From: Pseudomonas putida W15Oct28
GTDB lineage: Bacteria; Pseudomonadota; Gammaproteobacteria; Pseudomonadales; Pseudomonadaceae
Length of the DNA stretch: 64,000 nt
NCBI RefSeq assembly: GCF_000708715.2
Contig: NZ_JENB01000012.1
Location: 97,877 to 161,876 of the forward strand
Reading direction: 5' to 3'
Made by a program: the position numbers and the translations under genes. Below, piece by piece: positions 45,449 through 54,500 of the stretch; the stretch's first letter is position 1; every line of letters begins with the position of its first letter. The notes below the pieces were generated by a model that searched no databases, had not been told where the DNA came from, and saw nothing but the letters and a program-made list of their open reading frames with translations.

Positions 45449-47443
45449 CTAGCTCGCGCAGAGCTGTTTCGGCGGCAACTCGCTGGCATGCAAGGTGCCG
45501 CGAAACAGGGTCGCACCACACTGCGTAACCAGGGTCTTCACCCGGTTGTGCGAGTTGAGGATCTCGGCCTGGATGTCTTCGATGGCCGAATCCCCAGGCT
45601 GCAAGGCGGCCGCACGGTTGGCCCATTCGATGGCGGCAAAACGGCTCTGCTTGCGGGTGCCGCGCCCCTGCATCCAGGCCAACCCCAGTTCGGCGCTGGC
45701 GCGCCCGGCAATCCAGGCGTCCGGGTGCTCGACCAGGCTCGACAGGTAGGCGACCGCCTCGGCCCGCTCCTGCGCTTCGCCAAACTGGCGCAACAGCATT
45801 CCCAGGTGCAAGCGCGCGCGGGCATTGGTCTGCGGATTACCCAACGCATCGACCAGCAGGCGCCTGACAGCCAGCATGGCACTTCGCTCATTCAGGTCCT
45901 CATCGCCATCCATGCGCAGGCAGGCGAGGTTGTATTTAGCCTGCCTGCTGCCCGCCTCCACCGCACGCAGCAACCAATACTCAGCTGCCTCGTCATCCAG
46001 ATAGTGCGTCGGAGAGTTGCCCAGGCCGCCGCTGTGCAGCTCGTACAGACCAAGGGCTGCACCCGGCAGGCTCAGCTCGGCACAGCGCTCATACAGGTAA
46101 CAGGCCACCTCATGCCGGTTGGCAGCCCACAACAGCCGCGCCACAGCGAGCACTTCAAAGCCTGGCGCCTGGCCCGCGCGCTGGCGCGTCACCGCCACCT
46201 GCGACCATAGCCTTGCCTGCTCGGCCGAACGTGGCAGCCCCCACAGGCCGAAGCGATGCCCGGCAGCACGCATTGCACAGGCGCCAGCATGCGAGCGGCC
46301 TTCACACAGGCGCACGATGGCGCTGCGCAACAGTTGTTGCTCATCTGCCATGCCATCGCACAGTATCAGCCCGACCAGGCAGCGAAACGGCTCGCCCATG
46401 GCAGGGATGGCACCGTGATCGGCGTTGCACGCCAGGCTCGCGGCGAAATCGCGCATACCGGCGGCATGGTCTTGCAAGGCACTGCTGCGCAGCGCGCCTC
46501 GCCAAGCCAGCACGACGGCACTTTCCCTGGGCCTTAGCGGGCGTTGCAACCAGGCATCGAATAGCTGCTGCCAATCGGCGACGGCCTGCAACTGTTCAGC
46601 ATGCGGCAACTTCAGCTGTTCCTCCACGGCCATCCAGCGCAACGCATTGCGCAACGCTTCGTCCCACGTCTCGCACAACGGTCCACTGGCCAACAGCTCT
46701 AGCGCGTCGAAGCTGGCGCCCCAACGGGGCAGCAGGTAAACGGCAAGGGCCTGGATCGCTTCGAAGCAACCGGGGCGGGCCACCAGCGCATGGCGCAACC
46801 AGTAATAGCGTGGTGCTTCGTTTTCGTGGTCGACCCGCCTGCTCAGGCACGCCGGCAACGCTTGGGGCAGCTCGACCAGGGGCAGCAGCCCGTGCTTGAC
46901 CAGCAAGGGCGCCGCGGCTTCCTGCACCTCCACATCGGCATGGGCACTGGGCCTGTAGCGCGCGGGCTGCCCCTGAAACAGTTCGATCAACCAGCCAGGC
47001 TCGCGCAGCTGCGCACTGATACGCAGCATGCCAATGGCCGCTGCCACAGGTTGAGCGCAGCGGTCCATTGCACGCAGCAGGTGCGCGGTCGCGGTTTCGC
47101 ATATTTGCTCGACGGCCAGCAAGCGTGCAGCGTTGCGTTGGCCAGCACCCTGCACCTGGCAGGCCCGGTGGAAGCAGTGCATGCCCATTACCACCTGTGG
47201 GTGGTAAGCCTTGGGGCAGGCGTCAATCCAGGCCTTGACCACTTGGCTCAGGGCCCGGTCACCCTGGTTTTCCAGATCAACCAGCATGTGCCCTTCGATG
47301 GCCGCCAGGTAAGCCGGACACTCGCCGGGCGGGGCTTGGCGCCATTGCGCCTCGAGGTTGTCGAAAAACCGGGTGAGTTCTATGAATGAATTGGCCTGCA
47401 CCAGTTCGCGGATGATCTGGCGCGTGCGGGTGAGCGTTTGCAC
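45449..47443 (-). CDS. Large helical-repeat (TPR/Sel1-like) protein, unknown function
   Basis: 664-residue mostly helical protein that I do not recognise as a characterised family. The start is set at GTG 47443 because GAGGT lies at a normal distance; ATG 47464 and ATG 47491 are in-frame alternatives. Alanine/leucine-rich helical pairs run throughout. From about residue 440 they resemble Sel1/TPR repeats (AACYLYERCAELSLPGAALGL-like, EAAEYWLLRAVEAGSRQAKYNLA, RASAELGLAWMQGRGTRKQS). No signal peptide or membrane segment is seen, so it is probably a cytoplasmic scaffold. It is convergent with the di-Mop gene and divergent from comM. Confidence 0.75.
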   Translation of the reverse strand: MQTLTRTRQIIRELVQANSFIELTRFFDNLEAQWRQAPPGECPAYLAAIEGHMLVDLENQGDRALSQVVKAWIDACPKAYHPQVVMGMHCFHRACQVQGAGQRNAARLLAVEQICETATAHLLRAMDRCAQPVAAAIGMLRISAQLREPGWLIELFQGQPARYRPSAHADVEVQEAAAPLLVKHGLLPLVELPQALPACLSRRVDHENEAPRYYWLRHALVARPGCFEAIQALAVYLLPRWGASFDALELLASGPLCETWDEALRNALRWMAVEEQLKLPHAEQLQAVADWQQLFDAWLQRPLRPRESAVVLAWRGALRSSALQDHAAGMRDFAASLACNADHGAIPAMGEPFRCLVGLILCDGMADEQQLLRSAIVRLCEGRSHAGACAMRAAGHRFGLWGLPRSAEQARLWSQVAVTRQRAGQAPGFEVLAVARLLWAANRHEVACYLYERCAELSLPGAALGLYELHSGGLGNSPTHYLDDEAAEYWLLRAVEAGSRQAKYNLACLRMDGDEDLNERSAMLAVRRLLVDALGNPQTNARARLHLGMLLRQFGEAQERAEAVAYLSSLVEHPDAWIAGRASAELGLAWMQGRGTRKQSRFAAIEWANRAAALQPGDSAIEDIQAEILNSHNRVKTLVTQCGATLFRGTLHASELPPKQLCAS

Positions 47444-47700
47444 GGCGCAATACCTCAAGTCCATTTGAAAGAAGACGCGGTGCCATCCCATGGCAACGGC
47501 ATTTACCCAACAACACTAAGCCATGGCGGTCACCTGCGCAAAGATTATTGGATCCATTTTTTGCCAGATTTTATGAAAACGCAGGGAAAAACCCTGCCCT
47601 GAAAAACCACGACGCACACTTCTTGCGCCCGCCTTGGTCCCGCTGGCTATTCTTGGCCCAGCCGCATGAAGCGGCCTTTTCCAGCGACAACGGAGCGTCC

Positions 47701-49191
47701 ATGTCCCTAGCCCTCGTCCACAGCCGCGCCCAGGTAGGTGTGCAGGCACCAGCGGTCAGTGTAGAAACCCACCTGGCTAACGGCCTGCCCCATCTCACCC
47801 TGGTCGGCCTGCCAGAAACCACAGTCAAGGAAAGCAAGGACCGGGTACGCAGTGCCATCGTCAACTCCGGGCTGAACTACCCGCAGCGGCGCATTACCCA
47901 GAGCCTGGCCCCCGCCGACCTGCCCAAGGATGGCGGGCGCTACGACCTGGCCATTGCGCTGGGCATCCTTGCCGCCGACGGCCAGGTGCCAGCAGCCAGC
48001 CTCGCCGAGGTCGAGTGCCTGGGCGAACTGGCGTTGTCTGGCAAATTGCGTGCAGTGCAAGGCGTGCTGCCGGCGGCCCTGGCGGCACGCGAGGCGGGCC
48101 GGGCGCTGGTGGTGCCGCGGGAGAACGCCGAGGAAGCCAGCCTGGCCGGCGGGCTGGTGGTGTATGCCGTGGGACACCTGCTGGAGCTGGTCGCCCACCT
48201 GAACGGCCAGGTGCCGCTGCCGCCGTACGCGGCCAACGGCTTGATCCTGCAGCAACGCCCCTACCCCGACCTGAGCGAGGTGCAGGGCCAGCTGGCGGCC
48301 AAGCGCGCCTTGATGCTGGCGGCGGCTGGGGCGCACAACCTGTTGTTCACCGGGCCACCCGGCACCGGCAAGACCTTGCTCGCCAGCCGCCTGCCCGGGC
48401 TGCTGCCACCGCTGGACGAGCACGAGGCGCTGGAAGTGGCGGCCATCCAGTCGGTCAGCGGGCACGCACCGCTTAACAGCTGGCCGCAGCGACCGTTTCG
48501 CCACCCCCACCACTCCGCATCCGGCCCGGCATTGGTCGGTGGCAGCAGCCGGCCGCAACCGGGCGAAATCACCCTCGCCCACCATGGCGTGCTGTTTCTC
48601 GATGAGCTGCCAGAGTTCGAGCGCCGCGTGCTGGAAGTGCTGCGCGAGCCGCTGGAGTCGGGCGAAATCGTGATTGCCCGGGCCCGCGACAAGGTGCGTT
48701 TTCCGGCGCGCTTCCAGCTGGTGGCGGCGATGAACCCGTGCCCTTGCGGCTATCTGGGCGACCCGACTGGCCGCTGCCGCTGCAGCACCGAGCAGATCGC
48801 GCGTTACCGCAACAAGTTGTCCGGGCCGCTGCTGGACCGCATCGACCTGCACCTGACCGTGGCCCGCGAAAGCACCACGCTTAACAACCAGCCCTGTGGT
48901 GAGACCAGTGCCGATGTGGCCGCCAGGGTGGCGCAGGCGCGCGAGGTACAGCAGCGCCGCCAAGGGTGTGTGAATGCGTTTCTCGACCTTGAAGGGCTGC
49001 GTCGCCATTGCGGGCTGGCAGCGGTGGACCAGGCGTGGCTGGAGGGGGCCTGCGAGCGGTTGACCTTGTCGTTGCGGGCGGCGCACCGGTTATTGAAAGT
49101 GGCACGCACACTGGCGGACCTGGAGGGTTGCGAGGCGATTGGCCGGCCGCATCTGGCCGAGGCCCTGCAGTACCGGCCGGGGAGCAGTTAG
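47701..49191 (+). CDS. comM: YifB/ComM family Mg-chelatase-like AAA+ helicase
   Basis: 496-residue AAA+ protein. The N-terminal ChlI-like/Lon-like domain (LALVHSRAQVGVQAPAVSVE, GLPHLTLVGLPETTVKESKDRVRSA) precedes the ATPase with Walker A FTGPPGTGKTLLASRLPG, Walker B GVLFLDELPEFERRVLEVL and the zinc-like cysteine cluster NPCPCGYLGDPTGRCRCS. The C-terminal helical Mg-chelatase domain follows. In competent bacteria ComM is a hexameric helicase that extends recombination branches after DNA uptake. ATG 47701 has GGAG upstream. A short hairpin GCAGGG/CCCTGC (47581-47597) lies in its upstream region. Confidence 0.96.
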   Translation: MSLALVHSRAQVGVQAPAVSVETHLANGLPHLTLVGLPETTVKESKDRVRSAIVNSGLNYPQRRITQSLAPADLPKDGGRYDLAIALGILAADGQVPAASLAEVECLGELALSGKLRAVQGVLPAALAAREAGRALVVPRENAEEASLAGGLVVYAVGHLLELVAHLNGQVPLPPYAANGLILQQRPYPDLSEVQGQLAAKRALMLAAAGAHNLLFTGPPGTGKTLLASRLPGLLPPLDEHEALEVAAIQSVSGHAPLNSWPQRPFRHPHHSASGPALVGGSSRPQPGEITLAHHGVLFLDELPEFERRVLEVLREPLESGEIVIARARDKVRFPARFQLVAAMNPCPCGYLGDPTGRCRCSTEQIARYRNKLSGPLLDRIDLHLTVARESTTLNNQPCGETSADVAARVAQAREVQQRRQGCVNAFLDLEGLRRHCGLAAVDQAWLEGACERLTLSLRAAHRLLKVARTLADLEGCEAIGRPHLAEALQYRPGSS

Positions 49192-49195
49192 ATTG

Positions 49196-49321
49196 CCGGG
49201 GCTGCTTTGCAGCCCTTTCGCGACACAAGGCCGCTCCTACAACGAATCGCGATGCCACAGAGCATTGCGATCACCTGTAGGAGCGGCCTTGTGTCGCGAA
49301 AGGGCCGCAAAGCGGCCCCAA
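49196..49321. repeat. REP pair, tGTCGCGA family
   Basis: Inverted pair between the convergent comM and doxX genes. Confidence 0.88.
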
Positions 49322-49327
49322 AATCCA

Positions 49328-49756
49328 TCAGGCAACCCGATTTCGCCAGAACATACCGGAAACCGAATACGCCCCAGGCCCGGTCAATGCCAACCCGCCA
49401 TAAAGCGCCACCAGCAACCAGGCAAATTGCCCCTGCTCCAGCGTCCAGTCCGGATGCACTACCAGCAGGGCCACCAGCAACACCGCCAGCACCGGCAGGC
49501 AAGCCAGGCGTGCAGCGATCCCAAGCAGCAGCAACAGCGGGCAAACCACCTCGGCAAAAACCGCCAGACCCAGGGTCAGCGGTGCGCCCAGGCCGAATGG
49601 GTCTTCGATACGCTGCAACTCCCCGCTCCAGTTCAGCAGCTTGGGCAGGCCGTGGATGAAGAGCAGCAGCAAGGCGGCCATTACCCGCATGAACAGCAGG
49701 CCGGTGGCGGTCAGGGTTAGGGATTGGGGGGCGAGGAAGGTTTTCAGGCGGGGCAT
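49328..49756 (-). CDS. DoxX family membrane protein
   Basis: 142-residue DoxX/SURF4-like membrane protein with four hydrophobic helices. The first (LLFMRVMAALLLLFIHGLPKL) ends in the HG-K pattern typical of the family, followed by FAEVVCPLLLLLGIAARLA, LPVLAVLLVALLVVH and FAWLLVALYGGLALTGPGAYS. The last carries the usual GPG-S signature. DoxX proteins are linked to redox or thiol metabolism but the exact role here is unknown. It is a single gene. Confidence 0.9.
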   Translation of the reverse strand: MPRLKTFLAPQSLTLTATGLLFMRVMAALLLLFIHGLPKLLNWSGELQRIEDPFGLGAPLTLGLAVFAEVVCPLLLLLGIAARLACLPVLAVLLVALLVVHPDWTLEQGQFAWLLVALYGGLALTGPGAYSVSGMFWRNRVA

Positions 49757-49849
49757 GGCAAGGGCTCGCTAAACGATTACCACGGGAGCATTGCCCGATT
49801 CCCCGGTGATTGATTGCGCAAGTGTGCTGAGATGGAGGTTAAGGCTACT

Positions 49850-49946
49850 GGCCTCTTCGCGGGCACGCCCGCTCCCACAGGTATTGCACAGTTCTTGAGG
49901 CCAGTGCCGTACCTGTGGGAGCGGGCGTGCCCGCGAAAGGGCCGGC
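49850..49946. repeat. REP pair, GCGGGC family
   Basis: Inverted pair between the doxX upstream region and the 3' end of the receiver gene. Confidence 0.88.
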
Positions 49947-49958
49947 AAAGGCAGCACA

Positions 49959-50327
49959 TCACTGCCCGCCAGCCAATGCCTCTTCAACCACCCTCAGCAA
50001 CACCTCTTCAGAAAAAGGCTTGCCCAGGCAGGCCAGCGCCCCAAGGCTCATCGCCGAGTGCACCGCGCCATCATCCCAATGCGCCGACATGCAGACCACC
50101 GGCAACCGCCACTCCAGCCGCGCCAGCTCACGCTGCACGTCCAGCCCGCTCATCCCCGGCATTTTCAGGTCGAGCAACACACAACCGGCCTGCCGCGCCA
50201 GCTCCGACCCCAGGAACACATCCCCCGCAGCAAACGACAAGGTCTCGAACCCGGCCGAACGCAGCAGGTTGGCCAGGCTCTTGCGCACCGAAGCATCGTC
50301 GTCGACGATGCACACCCATCTGTTCAT
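49959..50327 (-). CDS. Stand-alone receiver-domain response regulator
   Basis: 122-residue single-domain response regulator. The acidic pair is D10/D11 (VCIVDDDASVRKSL), the phospho-acceptor D53 (CVLLDLKMPGMSGLDVQ), the switch Ser S81 (VCMSAHWDD) and the conserved Lys K103 (CLGKPF). There is no output domain. The start overlaps the stop of the upstream regulator gene by four bases, so the two are translated together. It may compete for, or relay, phosphate from the large histidine kinase at 51556; this is inference from position. Confidence 0.93.
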   Translation of the reverse strand: MNRWVCIVDDDASVRKSLANLLRSAGFETLSFAAGDVFLGSELARQAGCVLLDLKMPGMSGLDVQRELARLEWRLPVVCMSAHWDDGAVHSAMSLGALACLGKPFSEEVLLRVVEEALAGGQ

Positions 50328-51316
50328 GCGCCGCCCAGGCCCTCAGGTCGTGCCCCGATAACGGTGTGCATGGCCACCAGTTCGACCAGCGAGCGGGACT
50401 GCATCTTGTTCATGATGTTCTTCTTGTGCACCTTGGTTGTCACTTCACTGGTGCCGATCTGCCTGGCGATCTGCTTGTGCGACAAGCCATCGACCACCAG
50501 CGAGAAAACCTCGCGCTCACGCGGGGTCAGGCGCTGGTACTTTTCCTCGACCTGCCGCGCGTGGCGCCATTTACGCCCATCGGCCACGGCCCTGCGCCGC
50601 ACGGCCTGCAGCAGCGTCAGCAACTGGTCTTCGTCAAAAGGCTTGGTCAGGAACTCCACAGCACCGGCCCGCATGGCCTGCACCGTCATCGGGATTGTGC
50701 CGAAGCCCGTCATGAACACGATTGGCCAGGGGAGCGCCAGCCGGCGGAGCGCATCTTGCACCTCAAGCCCGGTGGTATCGGACAGGTGCATGTCCAACAG
50801 GAGGCAGGCATAGGGGGTTTCCAGGCGGGCGTCGAACAGCGCCTCGGCACTGGCAAACAGATGATGCGGGATATCCTGCGAGCGCAGCAGGCGGCCCAGC
50901 GCCGTGCGTACCGACGGGTCGTCGTCCACCACCAGCACCGGCACGTGAGTGCTGTCATCCAACGGTTCAAGGTTGTCGGCCCCGGCACACAGCGGCGATT
51001 GGCCCAGCCCATGGGAAGGGACATCGAAGCTGATTTCGGCGGCCAGGCGGTAGCCCCGGCGCGGCACGGTCTGGATCAGCCCGCGGTCGCCAAAGGCCTT
51101 GCGCAGCAACGACACCTGCACCTGCAGGTTGTTGTCCTCGACCACCGTGCCGGCCCACACCTGGCTGAACAGCTCGTCCTTGCCGACCACCCGGCCCTTG
51201 GCCTTGATCAGCGTGGCCAACACCTCGAATGCGCGCCCGCCCAGCAGCATCGGCTTACCGTCGAGAAACACTTCTCGCCGCTCCAGCGAAACCTGGGCAT
51301 TGCCTAATCGGATCAT
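50324..51316 (-). CDS. Response regulator with winged-helix, receiver and LuxR-type HTH domains
   Basis: 330-residue regulator with unusual architecture. Residues 1-95 are an OmpR/CadC-type winged helix (LGGRAFEVLATLIKAKGRVV, DNNLQVQVSLLRKAFGDRG, IQTVPRRGYRLA). Residues 125-240 are a receiver with D131/D132, phospho-acceptor D175 (CLLLDMHLSDTTGLEVQ), T203 and K225. Residues 262-318 are a LuxR/FixJ-type HTH (LTPREREVFSLVVDGLSHKQ, TSEVTTKVHKKNIMNKM). The receiver-LuxR half resembles FixJ. The start ATG 51316 has GAGGAAGCC upstream. It is divergent from the giant hybrid kinase, its likely partner, and coupled to the stand-alone receiver. Confidence 0.9.
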   Translation of the reverse strand: MIRLGNAQVSLERREVFLDGKPMLLGGRAFEVLATLIKAKGRVVGKDELFSQVWAGTVVEDNNLQVQVSLLRKAFGDRGLIQTVPRRGYRLAAEISFDVPSHGLGQSPLCAGADNLEPLDDSTHVPVLVVDDDPSVRTALGRLLRSQDIPHHLFASAEALFDARLETPYACLLLDMHLSDTTGLEVQDALRRLALPWPIVFMTGFGTIPMTVQAMRAGAVEFLTKPFDEDQLLTLLQAVRRRAVADGRKWRHARQVEEKYQRLTPREREVFSLVVDGLSHKQIARQIGTSEVTTKVHKKNIMNKMQSRSLVELVAMHTVIGARPEGLGGA

Positions 51317-51555
51317 GGCTTCCTCGCACGGGCACGGGCGTTTGCGCCGCCCCGGGCAGCCTAGGCCGACGCACACATTGAGACAATTATCCTGAGGGAT
51401 AGGTTGGCCCAAGCACTATACAAGTGCCGGTCGGCCCTCAGGGTACGATAACGGACAACAGCGTGCCCGTTCCTGCCAAGCGGGCTGCAAGCCGCATCCG
51501 TACTGGGCTCGCTGCGTATACTCGCGCGTCAGGATGTCGCTGCCAGGGGTGCCAG
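51317..51555. promoter_or_regulatory. Divergent promoter region of the signalling island
   Basis: 239 bp between the hybrid kinase and the dual-HTH regulator. No clear sigma-70 hexamer pair or repeated operator could be assigned by eye; the region should hold promoters in both directions and is a natural target for autoregulation by the dual-HTH regulator. Confidence 0.4.
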
Positions 51556-54500
51556 ATGCTTGATGAACGCCTCGCTCACAGGCCCATCGATTTTGACCAG
51601 TCGATCGACGAGGGCTGGCTGAACCGGTGCCATATCACACCGCTGGGCCAGGAAGGCGAGCTCAGCTACTTCCGCCTGCGCGACGCCGTCACCGGCCAGT
51701 CCTGGATCGCTGCGCGCGCTCCCCTCGAAGCACCCGCCGCCTGCCAGCGCCTGGAGCGTGACTACCAACTGCAGCTGGACCCGCAGTGGGCGGTAGTCCC
51801 CTCGGCGTTCGTGCGCTCAGCCGAAGGCCCGCTGCTGGTTTACCCGGCCGGCTACTCCATCGCCGACCTGCTGATCGAAGGCCCGGCGGCCCTGGCGCCA
51901 TTTCTCGATATCGCGGTGAACGCCGCCACGGCCCTGGCCCTGGCCCACGAACGCAACGTGCTGCATGGCGCCCTCCAGCCCGAGCATGTGTGCCTGCAAG
52001 GCAACCAGCGGGTGCGCCTGGGCTGCTTTCGCGCAGGCCCGGCACAGCTGATCGGCGAACAGGGCACACCGCTCGGCAACTGGTCCTACCTGGCGCCGGA
52101 GCAGGTTTGCCCGCACGGCAGCAGCAGCGACCGGCGTAGCGACATCTATGCCCTGGGCGCAATCCTTTACCAACTGCTGCTGGGCGAGCTGCCGCTGGCC
52201 GGGCGCGATACCCAACACTGGCGCCAGCTGCATGCCGGCGTGCAGCCAAGGGCAGCCTGCGAAGTGGACAGCAACGTGCCGCAACCGCTGAGCCGGATCC
52301 TGGCCAAGGCCCTGGCCAAAGAACCGGACGCCCGATACCAGAGCGCACGCGCCCTGGCAGTAGACCTCGCCCACTGCCAGCGGCAATGGGCCAGCAGCAA
52401 GACCATGGCAGCTTTCACCCCCGGTTGCGCCGACCCGGTCGCGCCCAACCGCACGCGCCTGTATGGCCGCAGCGCAGAGCAAAAGGCCATCGCCCTGATG
52501 CTCAAGGGCCTGCGCCGCGATAGCACACCCCATGCGCTGTTCATCAACGGTGCCGCCGGCATGGGCAAGTCGAGCCTGGTCGAGGCAGCGCTGAAGAGCA
52601 ATGCCCACGGCTACTGGGCCATCGGCAAGTGCAACAGCCTGGGCCAGGCCGTACCCTATGCGCCTTGGGTGGAGATCCTCGGCGCGTTGACCAACCAGCT
52701 GCTGGCAAAGAACAGCCATGACCTCGACACGCTACGCCGCGAGATCTTGCGCCGCATCAAAGGCCACGGCCGGTTGCTGGGCAAGCTGGCGCCTGACCTG
52801 CAATTGATCCTCGGCCCGTTGCCCGCGCTGCCAGCAAAACCCACGCGCCTCGCGCTGCAGAAGGAGTTACGGGCGATCGTTGAATTCCTGCAGGTGTTCA
52901 GCCGCCCAGGCCAGCCACTGGTGCTGTTTCTCGATGACATGCAGTGGGCCGACGACGCCACGCAGCAGTTGCTGGGACAGCTGCTCGCACAGGCGCCCGA
53001 AAACCTGTTGCTGATCTTTGCCCGGCGCACTGACGTACAAGCCAGCAGTGCACCACCCGCCCTGTCCGCAGCCGTGCGCAGCACCACCCTGAACCTGCGC
53101 CCGCTGGCCGTTGGCGCGGTGGCCGAGTTGATCAGCGAACGCTACCACGTCGGCCCCGACCAGACCTTGCAACTGGCCGAACTGGTGCACGACAAGACCG
53201 CCGGCAATCCGTTTTTCATCAACCAGATCCTCAGGGCCATGGTCGAGGACCAGTTGTTCACCTTCGACACCCAGGCCATGCGCTGGTCGTGGTGCCTGCA
53301 GGCCGTGGCCCGGCACCGCTATTCCGACAATGTCGCCGACCTGATGGTCCACCGCCTGGTGCGCCTGCCCGCGCCCCAGCGCGACGTACTGCGCATCGTC
53401 AGCGCAGCAGGCAGCCGATGCGATGAAAGCTTGCTCCACCGGGTCCTTGCACAAGCGCCGGGTGAACCGTTGCAGGCCTTGATTGGCGCGGGCTTCCTGC
53501 TGCCGAGCCAGAAAGGCCTGGGCTTTGCCCATGACCGGGTGATGGAAGCGGCTTATCAACTGACGCCCGTGCGCGAGCGCGAATCGCTGCATGCGCGCAT
53601 TGCCCAGGCCATGCTGCAAACCTGGCCAGAGCATTTACACGACGTGCTTTTCGAGGTTGCCCATCAACTGCAACGCGCCAGCCCACGCGGGTTTGCAGCG
53701 GATGACTGCGAAGTGTTCCTGCAGCTTTTACGTGAAGCGGCATTGCGCGCGCGCGACAGCGGCGCCTTTGCACAGGCTGCGGGTTACCTGCACACGGCCG
53801 AACAGCTGCTGCACCACGGCAGCACGCTGGAAAGCCGCGCCACGCATGGCTTTGCCATCGCCTGCATGGCAGCGGAGTGCGACATGCAACTGTCGCGCAT
53901 GGCTGCGGCCGAGGCCCAGCTCAGCGAGTGCCGCCAGCGCGCACGTTCGGCGCTGGATCGGGCGCGGCTGTGCCAGTTGCAGGCCCGTCTGTTCACCTTG
54001 CAAAGCGACTATCAGGCGGCCATCGACAGCGCCTTGTCAGGCCTGGAACTGCTGGGTATCCGCCTGGCACGCGGCGTCGACCGGCAACAGGTAGAAGCCA
54101 GCCATGCCCGTGTGCTGGCCATGATCGAACAAAAGGGCCGCCACTGCCTGGAGTCGCTGCCACGTACCGACTCGGAGCAAGTGGCGGTGGCGATCGGCCT
54201 GCTGGCCACGCTGTCGTCATCGTTCTTCCTGCAGGACGACCTCGGTTTCCTGCACCTGGCCAAGCTCATGGAGTTGTCGCTGCTGCATGGCGTTGCCCCA
54301 GGCAGCACTTACGGCCTGGCCTGGTTCGGGGTGATGATCGCCGAGCGTTTCGGCGCCTACCACGACGGCCATGCCTATTGCCTGGCTGCGCTGAAGCTGG
54401 TCGAGCGGCACGGTTTCGAGGTTGACCTGACCAGCGCGCTGCTGGCCCTGGACCAGGTCAGCGCCTGGACCTCGCCGATGGAGTTCGCCCGCCGCACCGC

